Origin: Acidovorax defluvii
GTDB lineage: Bacteria > Pseudomonadota > Gammaproteobacteria > Burkholderiales > Burkholderiaceae_C
Length of the DNA: 64,000 bases
Direction: 5' to 3'
Assembly (NCBI GenBank): GCA_003268905.1
Contig: QLTU01000006.1
Location: forward strand, 153,704 to 217,703
Of this stretch, positions 33,781-43,097 are shown in pieces. The position numbers were made by a program, and so were the translations under genes. Numbering within the stretch: position 1 is the first letter of the stretch; every line of letters starts with the position of its first letter. A model generated the notes under the pieces. The model did no database searches. It was not told where the DNA came from and worked only from the letters and a program-made list of their open reading frames with translations.

Positions 33781-35578
33781 AGGAGCTTTTGCGGTGCTGG
33801 ACTGCGTTCTGCGCTGCCAGCCGGGCGTTGAAGCCGGAACGCTCCATCAGCGAGCGCGGCTGCTCTTGCGCATTCTGCACGCACAGCACGCCGCCGCGTT
33901 GGCCCACGGCTTTCAGAATCTGCTCCAGGCCTTCCAGGCCCGTCGTGTCCAGGGCAAACAGGTCGCGCGCGTTCAGTACCACTTCGGGGCCTTCGGGGCC
34001 AGCCTCCACGGCCTGCACAATGGGGTCGATCTTGGCGGCAGCCCCAAAAAACAGCGCACCGTGCAGGCGCCAGGCCAGGCGGGGGCGGGGGCCTGCCGCT
34101 AGGAGCCTGTCGGACGTGGAAATCGTCGGCTGCAAATCGGCCGCAGCGGTCCATTTTTCACCGTCTTTTTGCCCCATAGCCCCGCTATGGGGCTGCAAAT
34201 CCGGCGAAAACTGTCCTCGCTGGGTCCGATTTTCGCTTTCGACGCTCCAAGTCCGACAGGCTCCTGGTGCCAATTCCCCTTGGTCAGCGGCAGGGGCCGT
34301 GGCCGTGGTGGCGCGGGGCAACTCGGGCTCGGCGCGGAACAGTGCGCTCATGCGCCGCACAAACAGCACGCAGGCCAGCCCCAGCCCCACCTCCACCGCC
34401 ACCGTGAGGTCAAACACCACGGTCAGGAAGAACGTGCCCAGCATGAGCAGCCGGTAGTGGTTGCTGAAATGCTTGAGGCGCACAAACTCGTGCCACTCGC
34501 CCATGTTCCAGGCCACATAAAGCAGGATGCCCGCCAGCACCGCCAGCGGGATGTGCAGGGCCAGCGGCGCGGCCAGCAGCACGATGAGCGCCAGCGTGGC
34601 AGCGTGCACGATGCCGGCGATGGGGCTGGTGGCGCCCGCGCGCAGGTTGGTCACGGTGCGCGCAATGGTGCCGGTAGCGGGCATGCCCCCAAAGAACGGC
34701 ACGATGAAATTGGCAACGCCCTGGGCCATGAGCTCCTGGTTGGGGTCGTGCTTCTTGTGGTGCGGGTTGGTGGCCAGCTGGTCGGCTACGCGCGCACACA
34801 GCAGCGACTCGATGGCGCCCAGTAGCGCAATGGTGACGGTGGGCGTGACCAGCAGGCGCACGGTGTCCCACGAAAAATCGGGCAACGCAAACGCTGGCGC
34901 CTGCTGCGGAATGCCGCCAAAGCGCGAGCCAATCGTCTCCACTGGGTAGTCCATCACATAGGCCAGCGCGGTCAGGGTGATCAGGGCCACCACGGGTGCA
35001 GGCACGCGTGCAAAAGAGCGCACGGTGTGGCCCTCGGCAATGCGCAGCACCGGCGAGCCGTGCATGAACAGGCGCGGCCACAGGAACAGGCCGCCCAGGC
35101 ACAGCCCGCCCAGCCCCAGCGCATAGGGGTTCAGCGTGCGGATGTGCTGGCCCAGCACATGAACCTGCGAGAAAAAGTTGCCCGGCATCTTGTCGATGGA
35201 CAGCCCCAGCCAGTCCTTCACCTGCGACAGCGCGATCAGCACCGCAATGCCGTTGGTGAAGCCGATGACGATGCTCACCGGCACGAAGCGCACCAGGCTG
35301 CCCAGCTTGAACATCCCGAGCAGGAACAGCAGCACCCCCGCACAGGCCGTAGAAATCAGCAGGTTGGCCACGCCATAGCGCTCGACGATGCCGTAGACGA
35401 TGACGATGAACGCCCCGGCCGGCCCGCCAATCTGCACATTGGTGCCGCCCAGCAGCGCAATGAGGAAGCCGCCGATGATGGCCGTCCACAACCCCGCCTC
35501 GGGCTTGAGGCCGCTGGCGATGGCAAACGCCATGGCCAGCGGCAGCGCGACGATGCCCACCGTGACACCTGCGCCCAC
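33779..35578 (-). CDS. SulP-family anion transporter with STAS domain, probable broken N-terminus
   Basis: 599 residues from GTG 35578 as read. About 11 hydrophobic segments carry the SulP pattern (GIVALPLAMAFAIASGLKPE, GIANFIVPFFGGMPATGTIA-type block near 290, AAPLALHIPLAVLAGILLYV). A C-terminal STAS domain (about 490-599) has VLNARDLFALDTTGLEGLEQ. Between them, 34101-34265 is an exact 165-bp M-family palindrome read in frame. The usual N-terminal residues before the first helix lie in another frame starting at ATG 35655 (MRFSFAFRP), and adding one base to the GGGG run at 35629-35632 would join them (RPRLLDALRGYSRNRWLADV). SulP proteins move sulfate, bicarbonate or dicarboxylates; the substrate here is unknown. 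Confidence 0.85.
   Translation of the reverse strand: MGAGVTVGIVALPLAMAFAIASGLKPEAGLWTAIIGGFLIALLGGTNVQIGGPAGAFIVIVYGIVERYGVANLLISTACAGVLLFLLGMFKLGSLVRFVPVSIVIGFTNGIAVLIALSQVKDWLGLSIDKMPGNFFSQVHVLGQHIRTLNPYALGLGGLCLGGLFLWPRLFMHGSPVLRIAEGHTVRSFARVPAPVVALITLTALAYVMDYPVETIGSRFGGIPQQAPAFALPDFSWDTVRLLVTPTVTIALLGAIESLLCARVADQLATNPHHKKHDPNQELMAQGVANFIVPFFGGMPATGTIARTVTNLRAGATSPIAGIVHAATLALIVLLAAPLALHIPLAVLAGILLYVAWNMGEWHEFVRLKHFSNHYRLLMLGTFFLTVVFDLTVAVEVGLGLACVLFVRRMSALFRAEPELPRATTATAPAADQGELAPGACRTWSVESENRTQRGQFSPDLQPHSGAMGQKDGEKWTAAADLQPTISTSDRLLAAGPRPRLAWRLHGALFFGAAAKIDPIVQAVEAGPEGPEVVLNARDLFALDTTGLEGLEQILKAVGQRGGVLCVQNAQEQPRSLMERSGFNARLAAQNAVQHRKSS
34101..34265. repeat. M-family palindromic element, copy M3, inside the SulP gene
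   Basis: 165 bp with terminal inverted repeats AGGAGCCTGTCGGACGTGG and (complement) AGGAGCCTGTCGGACTTGG, and a centred core CCCCATAGC-CCC-GCTATGGGG at 34172-34192. Arms pair imperfectly throughout. Flanking core words TTTTTGC and GCTGCAAA are shared with copy M2. The length is 55 codons, so the host frame is kept. Confidence 0.9.
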
Positions 35579-35655
35579 ATCGGCGAGCCAGCGGTTGCGG
35601 CTGTAGCCGCGCAGGGCATCCAGCAGACGGGGCGGAAGGCAAACGAGAAACGCAT

Positions 35656-35908
35656 GGATGGAGAGGGAGTGGGTAAAGAACGAAGGCCCAAGCCGGTGCG
35701 CCAGTGTAGTGAGCCGGTGACAAAGTGCAACCGTAGCGGCCGCACCCCGATCGCCTGCCGTCGATCCTGTCGCTATTTTTTTAATAGCTTATAGCGCTTG
35801 ATTGGTAAGCGCTGCGGGCCGATATGATCAAAAATTGTGCGACGGGCTCGGTGGGCGCAGCGGTCAGCCGCCCCGCCGTCTGGCGCGTTGCTTGCTCGCC
35901 CCCATCCC
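35656..35908. other. intergenic region between SulP and YitT genes
   Basis: About 250-330 bases depending on the true SulP start. It contains R-family copy R9 (35772-35828). No other structure or gene is supported. Confidence 0.6.
35772..35828 (+). repeat. R-family hairpin repeat, copy R9
   Basis: Forward copy: GCTATTTTTTTAATAGC (itself a palindrome), then TTATAGCGCTTGATTGG, then TAAGCGCTGCGGGCC. It lies upstream of the YitT gene. Confidence 0.8.
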
Positions 35909-36541
35909 ATGAATCCACCCATGCCTGACACCGGCGTCCCGCCATCCTCCCTGCGCCACGGCACGTTTGAAGATGTGCAGGCACTGTTTGCCGGCACCCT
36001 GTTCGTGGCCATGGCACTCATGCTGTTCAACCAGGCGGGGTTGCTGGTGGGGGGCACGGCGGGTGTGGCGTTTTTGCTGCACTACGTTACGGGCATCTCG
36101 TTTGGCAAACTCTTCTTTGTTGTCAACCTGCCGTTCTACTGGTTTGCATGGACGCGCATGGGCCGCGAGTTCACCATCAAGACTTTTGTCTGCGTGGCCC
36201 TGCTGTCACTGCTGACGGAGCTCTTCCCGCACGTCATGCATGTGGACTACCTGAACCCGCTGTTCGCCTCGCTGCTGGGCGGGTTGCTGCTGGGCACGGG
36301 CTGCCTGTTTTTGGCGCGCCACCGCTCCAGCCTGGGGGGTGCCACGGTGATATCGCTGTACCTGCAAGCCCGTTACGGCATGCGTGCAGGCAAGGTGCAG
36401 ATGATGATCGACGGCACTGTGGTGCTGTTGGCACTTTTCATCGTGCCGGTGGAGCGCGTGGCGTATTCGGTGCTGGCGGTGCTGGTGATGAGCGGCTTTT
36501 TGTGGATCAGCCACCGGCCGGGGCGCTATACCGGAGAGTGA
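35909..36541 (+). CDS. YitT family membrane protein
   Basis: 210 residues from ATG 35909. Five or six hydrophobic segments with the family pattern: FNQAGLLVGGTAGVAFLLHY, KLFFVVNLPFYWFAW, LFASLLGGLLLGTGCLFL, GGATVISLYLQARYGMRAGKV, and the last helix before HRPGRYTGE. YitT/DUF161 proteins are inner-membrane and of uncertain function. The last 35 bases overlap the antiparallel lipoprotein gene. Confidence 0.88.
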   Translation: MNPPMPDTGVPPSSLRHGTFEDVQALFAGTLFVAMALMLFNQAGLLVGGTAGVAFLLHYVTGISFGKLFFVVNLPFYWFAWTRMGREFTIKTFVCVALLSLLTELFPHVMHVDYLNPLFASLLGGLLLGTGCLFLARHRSSLGGATVISLYLQARYGMRAGKVQMMIDGTVVLLALFIVPVERVAYSVLAVLVMSGFLWISHRPGRYTGE

Positions 36542-36857
36542 GCGGGGGCGGGTTGGACTGGGGCAGTGTGCCCGGCAGAGCGGGCGGTGCGGATTGCTCT
36601 GCGGGCGCCGGGCGGATGGACTCCCTGATCTGGATGCCGCTGCTGTCCGCCGCTGTCCCGTCACTGGACAGGGCATCGACGGCCATTCCCACGCCCTTGC
36701 CCACCACCTTGGCAGTGCCCACGGCAGCATCCGCCGCCAAGCCCACGGCGGTGGCCGTGACGCTAACGGCCGTGGCGGTCACCGCCACCACCGTGCAGCC
36801 GGCCAGCAACTGCGGCAGCAGCAAGGCGCCCGCCAGAGCACAGGCCAGACAGCGCAT
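36507..36857 (-). CDS. small predicted lipoprotein
   Basis: 116 residues. Signal peptide with lipobox LAGC (Cys about residue 21), then low-complexity Val/Ala/Thr repeats (TVVAVTATAVSVTATAVGLA, resembling short alternating strands or a glycine-zipper-like segment with DAAVGTAKVVGKGVGMAVDA), then a Pro-rich tail. This resembles a family of short alanine-rich lipoproteins in betaproteobacteria. Function is unknown. It ends 35 bases inside the convergent YitT gene and is 14 bases downstream of metG, probably co-transcribed. Confidence 0.72.
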   Translation of the reverse strand: MRCLACALAGALLLPQLLAGCTVVAVTATAVSVTATAVGLAADAAVGTAKVVGKGVGMAVDALSSDGTAADSSGIQIRESIRPAPAEQSAPPALPGTLPQSNPPPLTLRYSAPAGG

Positions 36858-36871
36858 GGGCCGGGTCGCTT

Positions 36872-38959
36872 TCAGCGCACCCGCATGCCTGGCGTTGCAC
36901 CAGGCCAGGGGTTCAGCACAAAAATCCCTGGGTTCGCCTTCTCGTCACCATGGCTGGCGGCCAGCACCATGCCCTCGGACACGCCAAACTTCATCTTGCG
37001 CGGCGCGAGGTTGGCCACCATCACGGTGTGCTTGCCAATCAGGTCGGCGGGTTGGTAGGCGCTGGCGATGCCGCTGAACACGTTGCGGGTTTTGCCCTCG
37101 CCCACATCCAGCGTCAGGCGCAGCAGCTTGGTCGAGCCTTCCACGGCTTCGCAGTTCACGATCAGCGCGATGCGCAGGTCGATCTTGGTGAAGTCGTCGA
37201 TGGTGATGGCGGGGGCCAGTTCTTCGCCGCCGGGTGCTACTGTTTCAGTAGCTGCCTGCGCTTGATCTGCCTGGGCTGGAGGCTCAAACAATGCTTCAAG
37301 CTGCTTGATGTCCACGCGCTGCATCAGGTGCTTGTATTCGCCGATCACATGGCCCTGGCCCAGCATCACCTGCGCGCTGGCGAAGGTGAAGGGCTCGACC
37401 TTCAAAAAGGCCTCGACCTGCGCGGCCAGCGCTGGCAGCACGGGCTTGAGCAGGATGGTGAGCACGCGGAAGGCTTCGATGCAGGTGGTGCACACGTCGT
37501 GCAGGCGGGCTTCCATGCCGTCTTGCTTGGCCAGCTCCCAGGGCTTGTTCTGGTCTACATAGGCGTTCACGCGGTCGGCCAGCAGCATGGTCTCGCGCAG
37601 GGCTTTGCCATATTCGCGCTCGGCCAGCAGCTCGATGACCGACGGCGCCACGGTGCGCAGGTGGTCCAGCAGCGCGTCGCCGTCGGCCGAGACTTCGCCG
37701 AGCGCGCCGCCAAAGCGCTTGCTGATGAACCCGGCCGCGCGGCTGGCGATGTTGATGTATTTGCCAATCAAATCGCTGTTGACGCGGGCCATGAAGTCAT
37801 CGGCGTTGAAGTCGATGTCTTCGTTGCGGCTGCTGAGCTTGGTGGCCAGGTAGTAGCGCAGCCACTCGGCGTTCATCGAGAGGCCCAGGTACTTGAGCGG
37901 ATCGAGGCCGGTGCCCCGGCTCTTGCTCATCTTCTCGCCGTTGTTCACCGTGAGGAAGCCGTGCACGAACACCGAATCGGGCACCTTGCGGCCACTGAAC
38001 TTCAGCGTGGCGGGCCAGAACAGAGTGTGGAAGGTGACGATGTCCTTGCCGATGAAGTGGTACTGCTCCAGCGCCGGGTCGGCCATGTAGGCCTCGTAAT
38101 CTTCACCGCGCTTGGTCAGCAGGTTTTTCAACGAGGCCAGGTAGCCAATGGGGGCGTCGAGCCACACATAAAAGTATTTGCCCGGCGCGTCGGGGATCTC
38201 GATGCCGAAGTAGGGCGCGTCGCGCGAGATGTCCCAGTCGCCCAGGCCCTCGCTGGTGCTGCCGTCGGGGTTGGTGCGCACGGTGAACCATTCGCGCACC
38301 TTGTTGGCCACCTCGGGCTGCAGGCGGCCGTTTTGCGTCCAGTCTTCCAAAAAGGCCACGCAACGCGGGTCCGACAGCTTGAAGAAGAAATGCTCCGAGC
38401 TTTTGAGCAGCGGCTTGGCGCCCGAGAGTGCGGAGTAGGGGTTGATGAGGTCGGTAGGCGCGTACACGGCGCCGCAGACCTCGCAGTTGTCGCCGTACTG
38501 GTCCTTGGCGTGGCACTTGGGGCACTCGCCCTTGATGAAGCGGTCGGGCAGGAACATGTTCTTCTCGGGGTCGAAGAACTGCTCGATGGTGCGGGTTTCG
38601 ATCAGGCCGTTGGCCTTGAGGTCGCGGTAGATGTCTTGCGCGAGTTGGTGGTTTTCGGGCGCGTCGGTGCTGTGCCAGTTGTCGAACGCGATGTGAAAGC
38701 CATCGAGGTACTGCTTGCGCCCGGCGGCGATGTCGGCCACGAACTGCTGCGGCGTCTTGCCGGCCTTCTCGGCGGCGATCATGATGGGCGCGCCGTGGGT
38801 GTCGTCGGCGCCGACGAAATTCACCGCGTTGCCCAGCAGCCGCTGCGTGCGCACCCAGATATCGGCCTGGATGTATTCCATGATGTGGCCGATGTGGAAG
38901 TTGCCGTTGGCGTAGGGCAGGGCGGTGGTGACGAAGAGTTTGCGTGCGGATGACGTCAT
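36872..38959 (-). CDS. metG: methionyl-tRNA synthetase
   Basis: 695 residues. Class I synthetase: HIGH-type motif [15 protein letters not shown] (residues 16-30), zinc knuckle [17 protein letters not shown] (about 148-164), [10 protein letters not shown] (about 343-352), and a C-terminal EMAP/tRNA-binding dimer domain ([20 protein letters not shown] to the end). The linker before that domain (coding 37236-37292) resembles a degenerate R repeat read in frame, so this joint may be repeat-derived. It lies upstream of the small lipoprotein gene. Confidence 0.97.
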   Translation of the reverse strand: MTSSARKLFVTTALPYANGNFHIGHIMEYIQADIWVRTQRLLGNAVNFVGADDTHGAPIMIAAEKAGKTPQQFVADIAAGRKQYLDGFHIAFDNWHSTDAPENHQLAQDIYRDLKANGLIETRTIEQFFDPEKNMFLPDRFIKGECPKCHAKDQYGDNCEVCGAVYAPTDLINPYSALSGAKPLLKSSEHFFFKLSDPRCVAFLEDWTQNGRLQPEVANKVREWFTVRTNPDGSTSEGLGDWDISRDAPYFGIEIPDAPGKYFYVWLDAPIGYLASLKNLLTKRGEDYEAYMADPALEQYHFIGKDIVTFHTLFWPATLKFSGRKVPDSVFVHGFLTVNNGEKMSKSRGTGLDPLKYLGLSMNAEWLRYYLATKLSSRNEDIDFNADDFMARVNSDLIGKYINIASRAAGFISKRFGGALGEVSADGDALLDHLRTVAPSVIELLAEREYGKALRETMLLADRVNAYVDQNKPWELAKQDGMEARLHDVCTTCIEAFRVLTILLKPVLPALAAQVEAFLKVEPFTFASAQVMLGQGHVIGEYKHLMQRVDIKQLEALFEPPAQADQAQAATETVAPGGEELAPAITIDDFTKIDLRIALIVNCEAVEGSTKLLRLTLDVGEGKTRNVFSGIASAYQPADLIGKHTVMVANLAPRKMKFGVSEGMVLAASHGDEKANPGIFVLNPWPGATPGMRVR
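37236..37292 (+). repeat. degenerate R-like segment inside metG
   Basis: TTTCAGTAGCTGCCTGCGCT, then TGATCTGCCTGGGCTGGAGG, then CTCAAA: the same order as AATAGCTGCTAGCGCTTGAT..GCTAGAGGCC but without a clean stem. It falls in the linker between the catalytic and tRNA-binding domains. Confidence 0.4.
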
Positions 38960-39039
38960 GAAAAGCGGCTTTCTCAGGCGGAACCCGCGATTTTAGGCGT
39001 TTCAAGTCCCGTGGTGCTGGCGGGTTCTTTCACGCCGTG

Positions 39040-40299
39040 TCAGGTGGGAAGGCGGGTGCGCAGCGCGGCGCCGGTGTCTTTCCAGCCAAAGAAGCGGCAC
39101 ACGTCGGCGCGCCGGGCCAGGGTGTCGGCCCGGCCCAGGGCCATCAGCTCCTGGGTGTAGCCCTGTTCGAACAGCAGGTAACTGGCCAGTGCCGCGCCGC
39201 GCACGTCGGCCATGTTCGAGGTGACGCCCAGGGCGCCCAGCATGGTGCGCACGGGGCCGGGCAGGTCGCCCACATGGCGGGCCGCGATGGCATCGAGCCG
39301 CTGCGAGGGGGCGATGACGAGCAGCTCGACAGGCCGCAGCGCGCTGTGGGTGCGCTTTTCTTCAGGAATGAGCGACAGGGTCTGGTTGATGCGCTGCACG
39401 CGCTCCACATCGACCGACAGCGCATCCAGAAAGATGTTGGACAGCGCGTGCCCGGCAATCTGCGCCAGCGAGGGGTAACTGGGGGAGGGCGGGGCGGTGC
39501 TGTCGCCGCGGGGCTCGTGCATGCGGCCCGCGCCGATCACCAGCACGCGTTCGGCCCCCAGGTGAATGGCCGCAGCGATGGGTGCCGACTGGCGCATGGA
39601 GCCGTCGCCAAAGTATTCGGTGTGGCCGTCGATGGTGATGCCCTTGGCCGGAAACACAAAGGGAATGGCCGAAGAGGCCAGCAGGTGCTCGTGTGTGATG
39701 CGGTCGCGTGTTGCCTTGCGCTGCGAGCGCACCCAGGGCGGCACGTCCTGGGCCGATTCATAAAAGGTGACATGTTCGCCCGAGCTGTAGCTCGATGCCG
39801 TCACCGCCAATGCCGAAAGGTGGCCCTTTTGCATCAGGCGGGGCAGGCGCATGAGCGGCACCATCTTGGCCAGCAGTTTTTCGAGCGGCGCGTTGTCCAG
39901 CAGCGAGCGCGGGCGCAGGCGGCGCCAGCGCGCCAGGGCCCAGCCCAGCGACACCAGCGTGAGCCAGCGCGCACCGCTGCGCATCACCGAGAGCGAGTCG
40001 GCGCCATACACCTGGTGCGCATGGAACTGGCGCCATACGCGGGCGATGCGGCGCACGGTGCGGTCGAAATCATCGGCGCCGCAGGCCAGCGCGGCGGCGT
40101 TGATGGCGCCTGCCGACGTGCCCGTGATGATGGGGAACGGATTGGGTTCGCGACCCGCACCGCACGCCTGGCGCAGGTCGGCAATGGCCTCCAGCACGCC
40201 CATCTGGTAGGCGGCCCGCGCCCCGCCCCCGGTAAGCAGCAGGCCCGTGCGGGGCGATGGAGGTTGGGAGTTTTTGGGCGCTTGGGTGGGCGATGGCAT
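39040..40299 (-). CDS. patatin-like phospholipase
   Basis: 419 residues. Lipid acyl hydrolase with a Ser-Asp dyad: oxyanion GGGARAAYQMGVLEA (residues 24-38), nucleophile elbow GTSAGAINAAAL (about 59-70), and the catalytic Asp in DGSMRQSAPIAAAIHLGA, where Ser replaces the second Gly of the usual DGG. No signal peptide. The C-terminal 150 residues are variable. Members release fatty acids from phospholipids or act as host-directed toxins; here the cytoplasmic location and solitary context give no target. Confidence 0.9.
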   Translation of the reverse strand: MPSPTQAPKNSQPPSPRTGLLLTGGGARAAYQMGVLEAIADLRQACGAGREPNPFPIITGTSAGAINAAALACGADDFDRTVRRIARVWRQFHAHQVYGADSLSVMRSGARWLTLVSLGWALARWRRLRPRSLLDNAPLEKLLAKMVPLMRLPRLMQKGHLSALAVTASSYSSGEHVTFYESAQDVPPWVRSQRKATRDRITHEHLLASSAIPFVFPAKGITIDGHTEYFGDGSMRQSAPIAAAIHLGAERVLVIGAGRMHEPRGDSTAPPSPSYPSLAQIAGHALSNIFLDALSVDVERVQRINQTLSLIPEEKRTHSALRPVELLVIAPSQRLDAIAARHVGDLPGPVRTMLGALGVTSNMADVRGAALASYLLFEQGYTQELMALGRADTLARRADVCRFFGWKDTGAALRTRLPT

Positions 40300-40338
40300 G
40301 GCGCGGTGCAGCTTTTTGGGGTGGGTGCTGTCGCCGCG

Positions 40339-40914
40339 TCAGGGCTTGGCCAGCAGCAGGGCGGCCAGTGCGTTGTCCTGCACGATGGTGATGCCGTTGT
40401 CGCGCGCATACAGCCGGGCGTTGTCACTGAGGCTGCCCTGGGCCAGCACATACAGCCCCGCAGTGGCGCCGCGTTGCTCCATGGCGGCGCGCAGATCGCG
40501 CAGCGGCTCGACGCCATGGGTGGCGGCTTTCCAGCGGCGTGCGCTGACCAGTGTGGTGCTGCCGCCCTTGGTCAGGCAGAAATCGGCGGCACCGCTATTG
40601 AGTGGCTGCACCTCAAAACCGCCCTGGCGCCACGCTGCGGCCAGGGTGTCGGCAAAGCCGCGCCATGGCATGGTCTGCACGGCCTGCAGGGTTTGCGCCA
40701 CGCGCGTGGGGCTGGGTGCGCGCAGTTGCTTCCAGGCGGCGATGCAGCCCACCACAAAAATCGGAAACCCGGAGAGCGCACCGACCACGAAGTATTCCTT
40801 GGGCAGCAGCACGCCCGATGCCAGCGTGATGAGCCCCACCACCACAAAGCTGATCCACCACGGCGAGCGCAGCAGCACGGCAAACAGGGATTTCTCGGCC
40901 ATCTTGAATTTCAC
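40339..40914 (-). CDS. membrane protein with degenerate Mrr-type nuclease domain
   Basis: 191 residues from GTG 40914 (AAGGAC 5 bases upstream); ATG 40902 is an alternative. Two transmembrane helices (about residues 14-60: FVVVGLITLASGVLL and FVVGALSGFPIFVVGCIAAW) precede a Mrr/PD-(D/E)xK-like fold (GFEVQPLNSGAADFCLTKGG..TTLVSARRWK). The expected (E/Q)xK reads SAR, so nuclease activity is doubtful. It lies 39 bases downstream-to-upstream of the patatin gene on the same strand. There is no methylase nearby, so a classical restriction role is unlikely. Confidence 0.72.
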   Translation of the reverse strand: MKFKMAEKSLFAVLLRSPWWISFVVVGLITLASGVLLPKEYFVVGALSGFPIFVVGCIAAWKQLRAPSPTRVAQTLQAVQTMPWRGFADTLAAAWRQGGFEVQPLNSGAADFCLTKGGSTTLVSARRWKAATHGVEPLRDLRAAMEQRGATAGLYVLAQGSLSDNARLYARDNGITIVQDNALAALLLAKP

Positions 40915-41033
40915 GGGGGTCCTTTTCGTTCGGGGCGGCGGCCGTAGCGCCGGGGACAAAGCGTGCGCATTGTCCTTCAGACACCGGGGGAACAGCGCTT
41001 GGATAGACTACTGGCCCCACAGGAGTTATTTGC

Positions 41034-42125
41034 ATGTCAGTCACCGAACAGGGCCTCTTGGCCGCACTTTCCAGCGTGCAGGACCCCCACACGGGCCAGG
41101 ATTTCGTCAGCACCCGCGCCTTGCGCAATGTGCAGATTCATGGCGGCGATGTAGCCTTTGATGTCGAGCTGGGTTACCCGGCCAAGAGCCTGCTGCCCGA
41201 GCTGCGCCGCAGCCTGGTGGCCGCCGCCAAGGGAGTGGCGGGCGTGGAGAACGTCTCGGTCAACATCACCACCAAGGTAGTGGCCCACGCCGTGCAGCGC
41301 GGCGTGCAACTGCTTGCGCAGGTCAAGAACATCATTGCCGTGGCATCGGGCAAGGGCGGTGTTGGCAAAAGCACCACCGCAGCCAACCTGGCGCTGGCCC
41401 TGGCGGCCGAAGGCGCCAGCGTGGGTGTGCTGGACGCCGACATCTATGGCCCCAGCCAGCCCATGATGATGGGCATCAACCGCCGCCCCGAAAGCGACGA
41501 CGGCAAGACCATGGAGCCGCTCGAGAACTACGGCGTGCAGGTCATGTCCATCGGTTTTTTGGTGGACCAGGACGAGGCCATGATCTGGCGCGGCCCCATG
41601 GCCACCCAGGCGCTGGAGCAGCTGCTGCGCCAGACCAACTGGAAGGACCTGGACTACCTCATCATCGACATGCCCCCCGGCACCGGCGACATCCAGCTCA
41701 CGCTGAGCCAGCGCGTGCCCATGACCGGCGCAGTCATCGTCACCACACCGCAGGACATCGCCCTGCTGGACGCCAAGAAAGGCATCAAGATGTTTGAAAA
41801 GGTGGGCGTGCCCATCCTGGGCATTGTCGAAAACATGGCGGTGCATGTGTGCAGCAACTGCGGACAGGTGGAGCACATCTTTGGCGCCGACGGCGGCAAG
41901 AAAATGGCGGCCGACTACGGCATGGATTACCTGGGCGCGCTGCCGCTGGACATGAGCATCCGCCTGCAGGCCGACAGCGGCAAACCCACCGTGGTGGCCG
42001 ACCCGGATGGCGAAGTGGCGCAGATCTACAAGAAGGTGGCGCGCGAGGTGGCGGTGAAGATCGCCCGGCAGGCGAAAGATTTTTCGAGCAAGTTCCCCAC
42101 CATCTCGATCAGCAAGAACACCTGA
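41034..42125 (+). CDS. apbC: iron-sulfur cluster carrier ATPase ApbC/Mrp
   Basis: 363 residues. N-terminal MIP18/DUF59 domain (about 1-85), then deviant Walker A ASGKGGVGKSTTAANLALAL (about 104-123), DADIYGPSQPMMMG, IIDMPPGTGDIQLTLSQ and the cluster-binding CSNCG (about 283-287). It binds and transfers [4Fe-4S] clusters. AGGAG lies 8-9 bases before the ATG. Position directly upstream of the iron-sulfur-rich formate dehydrogenase genes is suggestive, but ApbC is a general factor. Confidence 0.95.
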   Translation: MSVTEQGLLAALSSVQDPHTGQDFVSTRALRNVQIHGGDVAFDVELGYPAKSLLPELRRSLVAAAKGVAGVENVSVNITTKVVAHAVQRGVQLLAQVKNIIAVASGKGGVGKSTTAANLALALAAEGASVGVLDADIYGPSQPMMMGINRRPESDDGKTMEPLENYGVQVMSIGFLVDQDEAMIWRGPMATQALEQLLRQTNWKDLDYLIIDMPPGTGDIQLTLSQRVPMTGAVIVTTPQDIALLDAKKGIKMFEKVGVPILGIVENMAVHVCSNCGQVEHIFGADGGKKMAADYGMDYLGALPLDMSIRLQADSGKPTVVADPDGEVAQIYKKVAREVAVKIARQAKDFSSKFPTISISKNT

Positions 42126-42806
42126 GCGCCGGGCGGATCGGGCGGTGGCAGTGGCGGCTCCGTGCGGTGGGGGCGCGGCATTGACGCGGCTGCAAGCGGC
42201 CGCCACACTGCCTGCGGTTGACGCTTTTCGCTTGATGGCCCCATGAAATCCACCCCCGAAGCCCCCACCGTGGCCGCCGTGTCCGTTGATGACATGCGCG
42301 AGCGCATCCGCCGCAAAAGCCACCTCAAGGGCCGCCAGCCCGAAGACGCCGCCATGGCCGAGGTGGCGCAGTTGCTGGGCCCGCGCCCGGCCACAGGCTT
42401 GCGGCGCGACCTGCTCATTGAGTATCTGCACCGCCTGAACGACCACTTTGGCGTGCTGCACGACCGGCACCTGGTGGCGCTGGCCCGGCAGATGAATCTG
42501 CCCATGGCCGAGGTATACGAGGTGGCCAGCTTCTATCACCACTTCGACATCGTGCGTGGCGACGACGCTGTGGCCCCGCGCCTGGTGCTGCGCGTGTGCG
42601 ACAGCCTCAGCTGCAGCCTGGCCGGTGCACGCGAACTGTTGGCTGCGTTGCCCGAGCGCCTGCGTGCGATGAACCTGGGTGGAGGGCTGGGCGATGTGCA
42701 GGTACAGGCTGTGCCCTGCGTGGGCCGCTGCGAGCAGGCGCCGGTGGCTGTGGTGCACCAGTGCCCGGTGCTGCACGCCACGGTCGATGCCGTGCTGGAC
42801 GCCGTC

Positions 42807-42870
42807 AATTTAAAGCCAAATCGGGCTCTGGCGCTTCATCCAAAAGCGCTAGTAGCTATCAATTTTGATG
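42807..42870 (-). repeat. R-family repeat, copy R10, inside fdsGB
   Basis: Reverse copy: AAATCGGGCTCTGGCGCTTC, then ATCCAAAAGCGCTAGTAGCT, then ATCAATTTTGATG. It encodes an in-frame linker (NLKPNRALALHPKALVAINF) between the FdsG and FdsB domains. Confidence 0.85.
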
Positions 42871-43097
42871 TTGCGACGCTGGCCGGGCAATGTGTGCCGG
42901 TGCAGCCGGACGGGGTCAGCCCCGCCCACACCGACCTGGCCACCTACCGCGCCCACGGCGGTTATCAGACGGCCGCAGCGTTGGTCAATGGCGAGATGGA
43001 TGCTGAGGCCGTGCTGGCCGCCATGGAGAACTCGGGCCTGCGCGGCCTGGGCGGTGCGGGGTTTCCGGCAGGGCGCAAGTGGCGCATTGTTCGGGAG

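Noticed and set aside
36950..38953. 667-codon open frame on the plus strand
   Set aside because: Antisense to metG across its whole length. Composition is that of a shadow frame.
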